64,000 nt of DNA from Cymodocea nodosa (lineage: Eukaryota > Streptophyta > Magnoliopsida > Alismatales > Cymodoceaceae), in assembly GCA_036874045.1 (NCBI GenBank), contig CM072337.1:2976001-3040000 (forward strand), written 5' to 3'. The stretch's first letter is position 1. Every line of letters begins with the position of its first letter. Shown one piece after another: positions 21,528 through 32,895 of this stretch. The position numbers were made by a program, and so were the translations under genes. The notes below the pieces were generated by a model that saw only the letters and a program-made list of their open reading frames with translations, had not been told where the DNA came from and did not search any database.

Positions 21528-22502
21528 TCAAAACTTCAGATAATTTACTAATAATGTAGTAGTTTCTATTTCTACATCTATTTCAATATACTCCTCTTCC
21601 CACTTCCATTCATTTATGTTTTTCATGATCCATATTTGAAATTTCATCAACTCATCCCACCATTTTATAAGACATAAAGTGGGATCATCATATTCATTAT
21701 ACCACATCCCTATTTGAATTTTATCAAATTCTATAGATGGTGATTTAGCTATTTCTCTCAGTATAGGCAAAAATTTTATATATTCATCATAACTATCTAT
21801 GCTTACTATGTATAAATTAGATCTAAATGCAACTGATATATCTGTGACTAGATATATATATCCATCAAGTATGACATGCATGTTGTTAATTAATGATTTA
21901 TGTCCTAGATATATCATAGTGTTTTTAGTCCAAGATCTATTTAGAAAATTATACACACTCAAGCATAAATCTTCATCCCAATTTCTTGTAGGTCTCCAAT
22001 AATATAATTTTTCAAGAATGGTCAAATTTTTATCAGAAAATATTAAACCCGACCCACAATTTTCAATTGGTACTTCATATCTATTAGGTCTTCCTATATT
22101 CCATTCTTCTATTGTAATAGGATTTTTGATCAAAATATCAGGTAATAGAATTGCATACCTTGGTTTGGTCCTATATATAATTAATCCTTCATCCATCCCC
22201 ATAATATGATATATTCCTTCTAATGTATTGGGTGGAATTCTAGTAGTTTCTTCCATATTTAGATATTCATGGCTAATTGAACTACGATTAAATGACTTCC
22301 ATATGAATCCATCTCTAATCTTAGTCATTTTTGCAGCTTGTAGTTCTTGAAAATATTTTTCTCCAACATAGTTTTTAATTTCCTTTGATACACAATACAG
22401 CTTGCACAGATCTTTAGGTGACAAGTTACTCAGTACTTCCCTTAGTGCGTCCAGCGATAATTGTATTAATTCCATTTGTTGATTCAGTCTGAAGCTTTCC
22501 AT
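21528..22502 (-). CDS. F-box-like protein, open ORF (copy 2)
   Basis: 324 codons, open throughout. Start MESFRLNQQ lies in the leader exon; the F-box-like segment follows (residues about 10-50: 'MELIQLSLDALREVLSNLSP', 'DLCKLYCVSKEIKNYVGEKY'). Residues 125-150 have 'ILLPDILIKNPITIEEWNIG', like the 'NP-x-T-x-E-W' motif of F-box-associated domains. Residues 280-310 have 'CLIKWWDELMKFQIWIMKNI', like the FBA 'F-x-I-W-V-M' block. Such proteins select substrates for SCF ubiquitin ligases. Leader and F-box exon are joined without the intron seen in copy 1. The C-terminus is cut about 60 residues short by a deletion. A host gene captured by the element is the simplest reading; expression is unknown. 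Confidence 0.7.
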   Translation of the reverse strand: MESFRLNQQMELIQLSLDALREVLSNLSPKDLCKLYCVSKEIKNYVGEKYFQELQAAKMTKIRDGFIWKSFNRSSISHEYLNMEETTRIPPNTLEGIYHIMGMDEGLIIYRTKPRYAILLPDILIKNPITIEEWNIGRPNRYEVPIENCGSGLIFSDKNLTILEKLYYWRPTRNWDEDLCLSVYNFLNRSWTKNTMIYLGHKSLINNMHVILDGYIYLVTDISVAFRSNLYIVSIDSYDEYIKFLPILREIAKSPSIEFDKIQIGMWYNEYDDPTLCLIKWWDELMKFQIWIMKNINEWKWEEEYIEIDVEIETTTLLVNYLKF

Positions 22503-22625
22503 TCAATAAATATTTGTTGACGGATGAAGTTAAATTAGTTTCTTCTCCTTCTAGTTCCCCAACGCATTCTCCTTTCTTTCAAAAGTGCTGGTAACTCGTA
22601 AATAACCTTCTGTTCTATATATATA
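22484..22625 (-). promoter_or_regulatory. Internal promoter and leader, copy 2
   Basis: TATA stretch (minus attaTATATATAgaac at 22616-22625) followed by a leader that matches copy 1 (words: aaaagtgctggtaac, cttctccttctagttcc). It runs straight into the F-box ORF at the point where copy 1 has its donor site. Confidence 0.5.
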
Positions 22626-22870
22626 ATGCACATCCATAAAGTAAATAAATCTCGTTGCAAGAATGTGTCTTGCAATGTACAGCGTGGTTCCTGTTTTTAT
22701 GGGTACATGTACCACTACTAATTTCAAATTTTAGTAATCGCTAAACCGACGAAGTTTCGTTCGTGGTTACAAGAATAACCGTTTTGCTTAATCCACGAAC
22801 TAACCTCGTTGAGTTACAGATAACTCAATGGAACAACGTCGGTTACTGTTGTTAACTCCATGGACTAACT

Positions 22871-23199
22871 TCGATTTAGTTGAACATTTATCTTTTAAGT
22901 CTTGTAAAAACTCGAACACTTATCCTTTAACTCTTCGAGTCTTTGCACCTACAAAACACGTGACTGAATAAAGAAATTTATCTGTTCGTTAGTCCTTTTA
23001 TAAAACTCGAATAGTTATCTATCCATGCGTATCAAAACTCGAACAGTTAACTATTCGATTTTTCATTACGAACGCACTTGGAAAACACGTGACAACTTAA
23101 AACATTAAAAACACACATGCAGATAACTTAACTATACGAGTTTTTAACATAAAGTATTCGACAAAAACAAGACATTAACTATCCGAAAGTTTAACTATC
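22871..23199 (-). repeat. Internal piece of a Sirevirus LTR embedded in Athila 2
   Basis: Matches LTR A at about 1594-1940 (gatttagt, ctcgaacacttatcctttaac, aacacgtgacaactt). Neither LTR end is present and no duplication is visible. In element 1 the same place (11725-11756) has a short palindrome pair between the shared flanks 'ctaacttc' and 'agagtgacctta'. Confidence 0.7.
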
Positions 23200-23707
23200 A
23201 ACAGAGTGACCTTATATTATATTACTAGCCTCGTGGAGTTAAGTTTAACTCAACGAACTTACTTCGTTGAGTTAACACTTGGCAACCTTTAAGTCTACTC
23301 CTCGTATACCTCTATATTTTTTTCTTTCCTACACTCAGCTAACTGAAATAAAGTCAAATACATGTCATTAATGCAGCATTCTAATCAAAATTCGTTTAAA
23401 TCTAAACATTATATAAATATTTAACTTGCAGTTCATTTCATGTTATGCAGAATTTACATTTTACCTTGCAGCATGTAGATATTTTCAAGCTTTTATTATT
23501 TAATCCTGTCATTCAGCAAACTGTAAATCTTTTTAAACAGTCATGCATAATCTTGCACAAATATAGTTCATTCATTTCATCATTCTAAACACGCATGAAA
23601 AATATATTTGAAAAACATATATTCATTCATATGAATAAATTATAGTACAATCAAATCAAATATTTTTCATACAAAAATATACAAGTACAAGTAGACGAAC
23701 TATACAA
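23200..23707. other. Spacer between leader region and env-like, Athila 2
   Basis: 23215-23290 holds three more GTTGAGTTA/AACTCAACG copies. The rest is AT-rich and collinear with 11850-12284 of element 1. No ORF or RNA gene seen. Confidence 0.6.
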
Positions 23708-25206
23708 TTAGCCTCTATTCCTAAGTTCATCTACTTCCTTCTGGAGTTTTTATATTTGTTGCTCTAATTGTTCTATCCTTTCTACAGCTCCAATAACGCC
23801 TTTAGAAGGTACAGATACTTCAGCTGCAGCATAATTTCTGTATTCTTTCACTGAAATGGTTCTTGATCTTATCCTTTTGGATGTTCATTTTGTGAAATCA
23901 ATACAGTCTACCATCAATATAAGTATCAAATCTCCATAAAATAATTTCTTCTTTGCAGACTTCATTTTGGATAGGAAGACTTGACACCAATTAACTTGAA
24001 TTTTGTTCACAACTGCATAAGTGGCCCACTTGACAAATTGACTCAGTTCAATGTCATGGCCCTATCGTTGGTAGACATTTTTCATCAAAATGTTAGCTAT
24101 CATGTGTGCTTTACCATTTAAATGCTTTAGTCTATTTAATAATGGCACACCAGGATTGATAGCCAAATTGTCCTTGATTTCCTACTCTGTCCATTCAACG
24201 ATAGTTGTGCTTTCCAAAATATCTTTTCCTTCATTCTTCAATCCAAAAATGTCATGGAGAAGCTCTGGTGTTATCTATACATCAGTTTCCTTTAGGTTGG
24301 AAATTAATTGTCCTTCTTCTCTTAAATTAGCATAAAAGTAGGGCACTAGATTTTCATATATTGCATGCCCTTTCTGTTGATAAATAAATTGTAGCAGACC
24401 TTGGAACTCAAATAATTCCTTAATTTCTTGCATTTCATCCCAATTTACAGGTCTACTGTATATGATATCATAACCCCTAATCTCTTGGTATTTATTATAA
24501 GCTTCTTAACTCCAAAAGTGTACTTCATTCAGAACTGTTGCTTTAGTTGGGTCAGGAATGTGACTGTTGTTCTAGAGGGGTTTGTTCTTGATCTTCCTCT
24601 TCCATAGGCTGAACTTGAACTTGCTGAAAATGTTATGCAGATTCCTGAACATTTGCTTTTGCTTTTGTCTATGGTGGTGAGCCGATAGAACTCTCCACTC
24701 TATCTTGAAGTGTTTCATTAAATTCAGTCGAATTTGCAAAGTCATTTTTTGTCCATATGGCTTGTTCAGCTTCTTGTTCATTGTCTATTCTTTCTTCTTC
24801 CTCCTGACTATCAATCTGCATTGTCACTGTTCTTTCTGATTCTTTGGCAGATTGGGATGGAGTCACGGGCAATTCAGTTTCTACCCTATTTTTTGTTTCT
24901 TCTTCTTGTACAGGCTGTAGACTAATTCCAGTTTGATTTTCTTCTTTTCTTTGCTCTTGAATTCCAACCTGATTTTCTTCTTTTCTTTGCTCTTGCTGCT
25001 ATTGCTCTGATTCTTGTTTCCATTATTTAGGGTATTTGTATACCCAAATCTACTAAAACTCTTCTCAAGTTGAAAAGTTTGAATTCTACCTTCTGTAGCT
25101 CTTTTTCTCTTGTTGTATTCTGAATTTTCTATCGTGTGTGCCATTCCTCTAACTCTTTCAGAAATTCTGATGTGTCAACAACATCTTCTAAGAACTCGAG
25201 CGTCAT
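23708..25206 (-). pseudogene. Env-like ORF of Athila element 2
   Basis: Same ORF as 12285-14485, starting MTLEFLEDVVDTSEFLKELE at 25206 and ending with a TAA at 23708. It is about 700 bp shorter: most of the Glu-rich part is missing. Frameshifts and stops are frequent; the 'KLFYGDL' and 'LMHMIA' regions are recognisable only by alignment to copy 1. A short direct duplication (ttttcttcttttctttgctc, twice) sits at 24933-24990. Downstream of integrase in the original order, but now separated from it by Sirevirus B. Confidence 0.65.
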
Positions 25207-25372
25207 CTTCCTCATCATGGAATTACAGATAACCCCATGGACTAAGTTCGCGAACTTAACTACAGTACTCTGTTGAGTTATAGTTAAATCAACGGCGTAA
25301 GTTCATTGATTAATTCTAGACTCAACGGAGTAAGTTCGTTGAGTTAAGAGTAACTCAACGGATCTCCTGTAC
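25207..25372. repeat. Palindrome-word spacer and target of Sirevirus B
   Basis: Several GTTGAGTTA/TAACTCAACGG copies, collinear with 14640-14820 of element 1. The final bases tGTAC precede the Sirevirus B LTR, and cGTAC follows it at 32896-32900. Element 1 has cccGTAaag at the uninterrupted site. Confidence 0.75.
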
Positions 25373-26943
25373 TGTTGAGTATTTTTGTTTTGATGATGTG
25401 TGCTGAATGAAAATAATTATATTTCCTCAATTACTATTGCTTGTGAAAAGAAATTAAAATCATCAATTAATACAGAAAAAGCTTACTGATATAAATACTT
25501 GTTTGTATTGGATCTAAAGTTAATATCTAGTCGTTTCGTTGCATTAATTTCTCATTTAGCTAAACGTTAAGTTAACGTGTGTTTCTATTGAAAAGCATGA
25601 TATGTTTTAATGTTATATCTTCTGTATCATGAACAGTGCACGTTTAGACAACTCGTTAAGTTAGAGTTTTGTTTGTATAGAGGTCACGTGAGAACCCGTT
25701 AAGTTAAATGCTTAAAGGTTAAAATAGGTCACGTGATAACTCGTTAAGTTAGTGAGTAAAAGAAGAGACGAACTCGTTAAGTTAGTGTTATACACGTGGT
25801 GAAATTATAAGTTACGAATGTTGTATTGTATCATGTGAGGTGCACATGTTTAACTCGTTAAGTTAACATAACTAAACGCATTGAGTTGCTATATTGAACA
25901 CTAAGGCAACGCGTTAGGTTAGCGTTATAAACTTAAGTTGTTATTTTTGCACGCGGTAAAATTCTTATTATAAAAACATTTATTTATTATTGGTTCGTTG
26001 AGTTATCATAAATGGTTCGTTGAGATAGCATAACACCACAGACTCAGTTCGTTGAGTTAGCTACAGTACTTGTCACATGAAATGGCACATGAGGAACTCA
26101 TTAAGTTAGAAACGTTAAGTTATATATATACTTGTGTTACTTGTTTAGTTAACATTAAAGTAACGACTTCTTATTACACTGATGAAAAACTTTTGGACGA
26201 GAAAGTTTATTTTGCAGGAAATTTTTCAGAGATCCAAGACTGATGATTAAAGAAAATTCGAAATATAAACGTGGGTTGGAACGTGTGTGTTTCGATGAAG
26301 GAAAAAGAAAAGACGTGGAGAAGTGGAAAACTGGTAGTGGTTAAACGTGAAGGATATGCATGAAATGAAGATACAGTATAAAAGGCAAAGAATTCTCATT
26401 GATCAATTTATCCTTGCACACAAAACGAAAAATCTTTTCAAGGATCAAACCATCCCTGCACACCAAAAGAAAAGTCTTTTTCAAGGATCAAAAACACCTT
26501 CTCGGGGAAAATCTCTCAACTGGAAGAAAGTTCAGTGAAGCATAAAAAGGTAAGATTTTCGTCACTAAAGATTTGAAGTATCAGAAGAAAGCAAATTCGG
26601 TGAAGCATGAAAAGACAAGATATTCGTCATTGAAGAATTGGTGAAGAAGAAAAAGAAGAAGAAAAAAGATCTCAAACAGGGAGAAAAGTTTTAAATTCCG
26701 CAAATTAGTTTTCTCTGTTTGTAGTTATGAAATTGTTTAGATGATACATGATATCGAAATATAATTGCATCTACAATTTTTGAGGAGAATTGAATTGTAT
26801 ATTGTAATTGAAACCTTAAATAAAAATGATTTTATGAAAACAATGTCTCGACTTGTTTTTGAGATTTAAAGTTTCAATTATATTTCAGAAAATATTAAAG
26901 ATACTCAATTCACCGCCCTCTTGTGTAGCCATACGATCCTACA
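25373..26943 (+). repeat. 5' LTR of Sirevirus B
   Basis: TGTTGAGTATT … GATCCTACA, 1571 bp. The U3 part is packed with 'aactCGTTAAGTTA' and 'CACGTG' words (25640-26120). A TATA box TATAAAAGG lies at 26377-26385, about 560 bases before the LTR end. Repeated 'ttttcaaggatcaaa' elements lie at 26430-26500. The ORF at 26347 is a chance frame. Confidence 0.88.
26377..26385 (+). promoter_or_regulatory. TATA box in LTR of Sirevirus B
   Basis: TATAAAAGG in the expected U3/R position; the same box occurs on the minus strand in both LTRs of Sirevirus C (43971-43979 and 61059-61067). It is missing from B's own 3' LTR. Confidence 0.65.
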
Positions 26944-26958
26944 AGTGGTATCAGAGCT
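26944..26958 (+). other. Primer-binding site, Sirevirus B
   Basis: agTGGTATCAGAGC immediately after the LTR, a perfect initiator-tRNA-Met type copia site. Confidence 0.92.
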
Positions 26959-27143
26959 TTGTTAATAATTTTTGATATAAAATCGATACCAACGTATTTA
27001 ATATCATTGCTTATTCTACCTTCCTTGTTTTTAAACAGAAATTAATATCTAAGCATACGTTTAACTTTCTTGATTTAAGGCTCAAATTGTTTTAACGTTT
27101 TTAGACTGTTTAAAATCTAATAGGTTGAAAAATCTAAGGTAAA

Positions 27144-29402
27144 ATGGCTACTGGAAATGGTAATTTTTCTTTATATAAAAGCCAAAATCTTAATCATCCT
27201 CCTTTATTTGATGGAATACATTTTGAATATTGGAAATATAGGATGACTATTTTTCTTCAAAGTATAGATCATAAGTTGTGGTTCATGATTTCCAAACCAT
27301 ATACTCCATTAACTACCTCTTATAATACTTAGACAATTACTGAAAAAGAAAATGAAACTTTGAATGCTAAGGGCTTAAATATTTTATTCTATGCATTGAG
27401 TTATGAAGAGTTCAGTAAAGTGTCGACATATAAATCTGCTTATGAGGTATGACATGCATTAGAAGTTTCACATGAAGGTACTTCTTAAGTTAAAGAGACT
27501 AAAATAAACATGTTGATTCATAAGTATGAACTCTTTAAGATGCATGAAGACGAAAATATTTCTAAGATGTTTTCCAGATTTCTTGATATCATAAATTCTT
27601 TAAAATGTTTAGGAAAGAATTTTGAACAGAAGGATTTGGTGAGGAAAATTCTCAGATCTGTAAGTTCTAAATGGTCTCAGAAAGTAACATCAATTGAGGA
27701 ATCACGAGATTTAAATGTTTATACTATGAATGAACTTATAGGAAATTTAACAGCTTATGAAGTTCAATTAAATAAATCACTGAGTCACAACAAACTAAAA
27801 ATGAAGAAAGAAATAGCCTTCGAAATTAATTCAAATTCTGATATATCTACTGATTATGACGAGGATTTGATTTTACTGACTAGGAAATTCAAGAAAGCAT
27901 GGAAAGCTAGGAAACAGCAAAGGAACAAAAATGATAAACCCTCAACGTCAAAATCATTGAATGACAAGAATTCTTCATCCAGAAAGTATGTATGTTACAA
28001 CTGTAAAAAACCTGGACATCTTTCTCTAGATTGTCCTATGAGGAAAAATGAAAAGCAAAGTAGGACAAATCAGAAGAAGACGGCTTAGAAAACTCAGAAA
28101 AAGTTTTACAAGAAAAAGGCTTTGAAGGTCACTTGGGATGACACGTCTGAAGAGTCTGAATCTAAGGAATCAGTATCAAAATCTTCACATTCAGAAGGAG
28201 AACAAGAGTTAGAAGACGTTGCTCATGTGTGCTTCATGGCAGATGAGTCTGAGGTAATATCTAATCCTGAAAGTCATTCAGATTTCAACTTTGATGAATT
28301 ATTATGTGCTTATCATGCATTATTACAAAAACTTAAAGTATGTAAACTGGAAAATAAGAATATTAGAAAATCTTCATCCATTATGGAAGAAGAAAATTGT
28401 TTCCTGTCTACTACTTTAGAAAAGTTTAAATGTGATAATGAAAATCATGCTAGAGATTTGCAAAAATTTAGATTTAATGAATGTATCTTGCATGAACAAA
28501 TATAGAATATAAATGCTGAAAAATTAAAGATAGAATCTGAAAATGAAATGTTGAGAAACAATATAAATGAACTTGAATTAGAGATAGAAAAATTAAAACT
28601 AAGAGAGCAAGATTTAAATTCTACCTTTGAGAAATGGAATTTAAGTCAAACTAAGTTAGACAAACTAACTAGTACCCCTGCGGTGTCTTATTAATTTGGC
28701 TTAGGATTTGATTATCCTGAATATCCTGAATCTCAAGCCAATAAATGATTTATTAGTTGCAGTTCAAGTAAATCTAAGACTAAAATTCCTTTTATTATGA
28801 AACAAGGTAATAAATATGTAGAAGTAGGTACTTCAAGGGATGAATCATGTAGTAATAATATAAATCAATGTGATTTGTCAAATTGTACTTCTAACATGAC
28901 TATAAATGTTTCTAAAAATCTTGTTTCTTATTCTAGAAATATAGTTTCTAATGTTTCTAAAATTTCAAACAATTGTAGTAAACTGAAAATTCAGAAACCT
29001 GAGCATGTAATTCAATGCACTGGTATTAGACCAATTACTCATTCTACACGTGATAAAACAAAAAATTCTTGTGCAGAAAAAGATTTTTTATGTACGGAAA
29101 GTGTTAATACAAGTACAAAATCTTGGTATGAACTTACAGAAATGTATAAGCATGACCAAAATAAATTAACATCTGATAAAAATATGTTTGGTCTTGATTA
29201 TACTACATCTGAAAACAAAAAGAATGATTGCAAAAGCAATAATGCTATATGTGAGTATGAAGCTAATGATAAATCAATAATACTTACAACTAATAAGAAT
29301 ATAAATGATAATATTAAACTATTTTTAAACAAAAAGAAGAAATATGCGTTTAATGAACTTGGTCCTCAACAACATTGGGTACCAAGAAAAAGTTTTTCTT
29401 AA
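27144..29402 (+). pseudogene. gag: Sirevirus gag (element B)
   Basis: One frame of 752 sense positions interrupted by seven nonsense codons (near 27331, 27451, 27487, 28087, 28504, 28693, 28747), nearly all explained by a Gln or Trp codon changing by one transition. Order: UBN2 capsid domain ('LFDGIHFEYWKYRMTIFLQS'; 'MLIHKYELFKMHEDENISKM'), zinc knuckle CYNCKKPGHLSLDC (C-x2-C-x4-H-x4-C, intact), acidic Ser-rich stretch, and a long Lys/Glu/Leu coiled region, the extended Sirevirus Gag tail. It ends with a TAA at 29400 that Sirevirus C has at the same place. Would form the particle shell. Confidence 0.88.
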
Positions 29403-29405
29403 TTT

Positions 29406-30389
29406 GTGTTGCAAGAGGAAACAACATCAAAATGGATCTTGGACAGTGGAGCGTCAAGTCACATGACTGGACAAAAAAGTCTATTACAAAATTTTACAAA
29501 TACCATGAAAGGAAGTGTAACATTTGGAAACAAAAGCAAAGATAAAATTATAGGTATGGGCAATGTTCAAATAACTCCTACTTGTGTTATTTCGAATGTA
29601 CTATATGTAGATGAAATGCTTAAGAAATTTAATTTTAATGATACAAGGATTCGAGGAACTCTTATGAGTACTACTTTAAAGTTAGATATTGATGACATAG
29701 AAAAATCTATAGATCAAAGAAAATACAGAAGTATGATTGGTTCTTTACTTTATTTGACTACTAGTAGACCTGATATTATGTTTGATGTGTGTGTTTGTCC
29801 TAGATTTCAATCTAATCCTAAGGAATCACACTTAATTGCAGTTAAAAGAATATTTAGATATATACAAGGAACTAAAAATTTCAAACTGTATTATTCTAAG
29901 GATAGTTCAATAGATCTTATAGGAAATACTAATGCTGATTATGTAGGATCTAAATCTGATAGACAGAGTACCAGTGGCACATGTCAATTATTGGGAAATA
30001 ATTTGGTGTCATGGTTTAGTAAAAAGCAAAACTGTATAGCACTTTCTACTATAGAAGCTGAATATGTTGCTGCTGCACTGTGTTGCACTTAGATTCTGTG
30101 GATAAGGCAAACTTTAGAAGATTTTGGATTATCTTATGATACAACTGAGATTTATTGTGACAGTAGTTCTGCAATAAATCTTTCCAAAAATCCTATATTA
30201 CATTCAAGAGCAAAGCATATAGAGGTTAGACATCATTTTCTAAGAGATAACGTAATTAAAGGAAAAATTAAATTAGAATTTGTGTCTAGTAAAAATCAAT
30301 TAGCTGATATATTTACAAAACCTCTAGACGAAAATACATTATGCAACATTAGATTAAATTTAGGTATTTGTAGGCTATGTGATGTGTAA
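29406..30389 (+). pseudogene. pol: In-frame protease-RNase H fusion (element B)
   Basis: Begins with the aspartic protease motif 'WILDSGASSHMTG'. About 70 codons in, at atatgtaga (about 29605-29613), it jumps to 'MLKKFNFNDTRIRG', the RT thumb/RNase H part, keeping frame. RNase H residues are visible ('YVGSKSDRQSTSGTCQLLG', 'IALSTIEAEYVAAALCC', 'EIYCDSSSAINLSKNP'). One stop (TAG, 30090) precedes the C-terminal 'LADIFTKPLDENT' and the end at 30389. Integrase and RT palm, present in Sirevirus C, are deleted. The product would lack polymerase and integrase activity. Confidence 0.85.
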
Positions 30390-31957
30390 AATGCTTAAAC
30401 TCCACATAAAAAAGATAAATATTATTGATGATGTTGTTCACCTCATATATATTATATACTTATTATAAATATCTAAAGTAATATCTAAACTACTGCTTAA
30501 GATACTATGTATTTATTTTAAAATCATAGCAGTATCTTATTGATTTTTAGTAGTTTATCAATTTTAAAAGTTTTTATGATTTTAAGTGGAAGTGTAAATG
30601 AAAAACATTAAATACTTCTGACATTCTGAAATTTTGATTAAATGTTTTCTTTGAATCAAGGAAAATGCATATGATCATGCATAAATTTGACTTAATTGAT
30701 TAAACTTATAGAATAAGTTATATGTAAGTCATCTTAAACTGTTAATCAAAAGTATAAGTTTATTGAAACTGATTCATATTCTCAGTACAATCATAGAAGT
30801 AAAAAATTGTATGAGATTTGTGTTTTATTGCATCTGTATTAAATGGAATACATATATACTATGCTTAAAATGAAAAGTGTTTATAAAGTAAAAATCTTTG
30901 AGAGTTTATTGATCAGTTTGATCACGAGTCTTTTGTACTTGAGCAGATAGGTATGTAAGGATTGTTGTCCTAAAAAAGGATTCTTTAAATCTGGCAACCT
31001 AAGGTCCTGATCAGATCTGGGATTGTTGACTGAAAGCTCATTACACGGGTACATTAGAAAGCTCTTGTATGATTCAAGCTTTTCAAACTAACTTTTAAAG
31101 AAAATTATCAATATTTAATGTTTTGAAAAGAAAAAGTTATTTCATTAATTACAGATATCTTTGAATCGCATATAGTTTATACCAATATGACTAATGATTT
31201 ATTGAATCAACATTAGTACTTTTGAAAACGTTTATTTGAGATACGTTCTTTTATTCTCCTTGAATTAATCGAATTGAGTTGAAAGTTGTGTTTTGATTCA
31301 TATACAGTAGGAATTAATTCTGGAAATCATTTTTGATGATGTCAAGATAACGGAAGTCTTTGAAAAGAAAATGTAAAAGTATAGTTATACTTAACATCTA
31401 TTGTCACTACAAGTATATTTTGTATTTTGATTGAATATATTTGAAGAATATTTGTAGGGGGAGCATTAACAATGTCAAAAATAGATTAATATAATTTAAA
31501 ATACAAATTTTAGTTAATCTGAATTAATGTCCTCTTAAAATCTTGATGAAATAATTTAAAAAGACAAATAAACTATTTTAGATTCAAAGGACAAAATGTT
31601 CAAATAGTTTACTATATTCTCAAGATAATGTTAAGTTTTAGCATGTGTGTTGTTTTCGGAATGTTTCAGTTGGAAGCATCCGAAAATTGTTTTAAGTGTA
31701 CTAACTAGACATTATGTTAGATAAGATAACATGTAAAACTACCTCTAGACAGCGTTTTACTTGTTAGGTTAGTTAACTCAACGAGTTATACTTGAATATA
31801 TCGGGTACTTTGATTGAATAAGCTTTATTCAATATTTATTTTATTTCTAAACCCGACTTCTCTTCACGTTGAGTTATATGCCTAAAAACCCTATTTAAAC
31901 ACTTATAACACAGGGACTTAGGTTATTTGTAAACTTTGTCAAGAAAATCTTTCCCGC
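30390..31957 (+). other. Untranslated block of Sirevirus B between pol and env-like
   Basis: No gene. 30530-31465 is the block also found in Athila elements. It contains ggattgttg twice (30958 and 31020) and ends in an internal purine tract AGGGGGA at 31456-31462, which resembles the extra polypurine tracts known in Sireviruses. 31470-31957 is AT-rich with a few GTTGAGTTA words (31778-31790, 31868-31876). Confidence 0.7.
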
Positions 31958-31981
31958 TTGTTGTTGTTACAACCTACGACG

Positions 31982-32130
31982 ATGGTCTCCAAGTTCTACA
32001 AAGGTCGTGGCAGAGGAAAAGGCAAAAGCAGAAGAGATGCAAAAGGAAAAGAAATAGAGAATGATGAAGTTCCACGTACTTGGTTCAAGAAAATATTTCG
32101 AGTGGACAAAATGTTAGAAGAACTTTATAG
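31982..32130 (+). pseudogene. Env-like ORF stub (Sirevirus B)
   Basis: MVSKFYKGRGRGKGKSRRDA, then 'NDEVPRTWFKKIF': the N-terminus of the Sirevirus env-like protein, same start as the copy at 47762. After about 50 codons the sequence switches to mid-LTR at 32131-32135, so the rest of the ORF, the polypurine tract and the start of the 3' LTR are deleted. Confidence 0.8.
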
Positions 32131-32895
32131 ATTTAGCTACAGTACTTGTCACGTGAAATGGCACATGAGGAACTCGTTAAGTTAGAAACGTTAAGTTATA
32201 TATATACTTGTGTTACTCATTTAGTTAACATTAAAGTAACGACTTCTTATTACACTGATGAAAAACTTTTGGACGAGAAAGTTTATTTTGCAGGAAATTT
32301 TTCAGAGATCCAAGACTAATGATTAAAGAAAATTTGAAATATAAATGTGGGTTCTAAATTTAACCTTGCACACAAAATGAAAAATCTTTTCAAGGATCAA
32401 ACCATCCCTGCACACCAAAAGAAAAATCTTTTTCAGGAATCAAAAACACCTTCTCGGGGAAAATCTCTCAAGTGGAAGAAAGTTCAATGAAGCATAAAAA
32501 GGTAAGATTTTCGTCACTGAAGATTTGAAGTATCAGAAGAAAGCAAATTCGGTGAAGCATGAAAAGATAAGATATTCGTCATTGAAGAATTGGTGAAGAA
32601 GAAAAAGAAGAAGAAGAAAGATCTCAAACAGGGAGAAAAGTTTTAAATTCCGCAAAGTAGTTTTCTTTGTTTGTAGTTATGAAATTGTTTAGATGATACA
32701 TAGTATCGAAATATAATTGCATCTACAATTTTTGAGGAGAATTGAATTGTATATTATAATTAAAACCTTGAATAAAAATAATTTTATGAAAACAATGTCT
32801 CAACTTGTTTTTGAGATTTAAAGTTTCAATTATATTTCAGAAAATATTAAAGATACATAATTCACCCCCCTCTTGTGTAGCCATACGATCCTACA
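32131..32895 (+). repeat. Truncated 3' LTR of Sirevirus B
   Basis: Starts inside the LTR (ttagctacagtactt, equal to 26057 in the 5' LTR) and ends …GATCCTACA. A second deletion near 32350 removes the segment with the TATA box. The downstream half follows the 5' LTR closely. Confidence 0.85.

Larger units (their letters stand above)
25373..32895 (+). mobile_element. Sirevirus-type element B (internally deleted)
   Basis: Plus-strand element nested in Athila 2. Parts: intact-looking 5' LTR, primer site, gag, a PR-RNase H fusion lacking integrase and most of RT, the long untranslated block, a stub of the env-like ORF and a truncated 3' LTR. Flanks tGTAC / cGTAC form a 5-bp target duplication with one change. 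Not able to move on its own. Confidence 0.88.
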
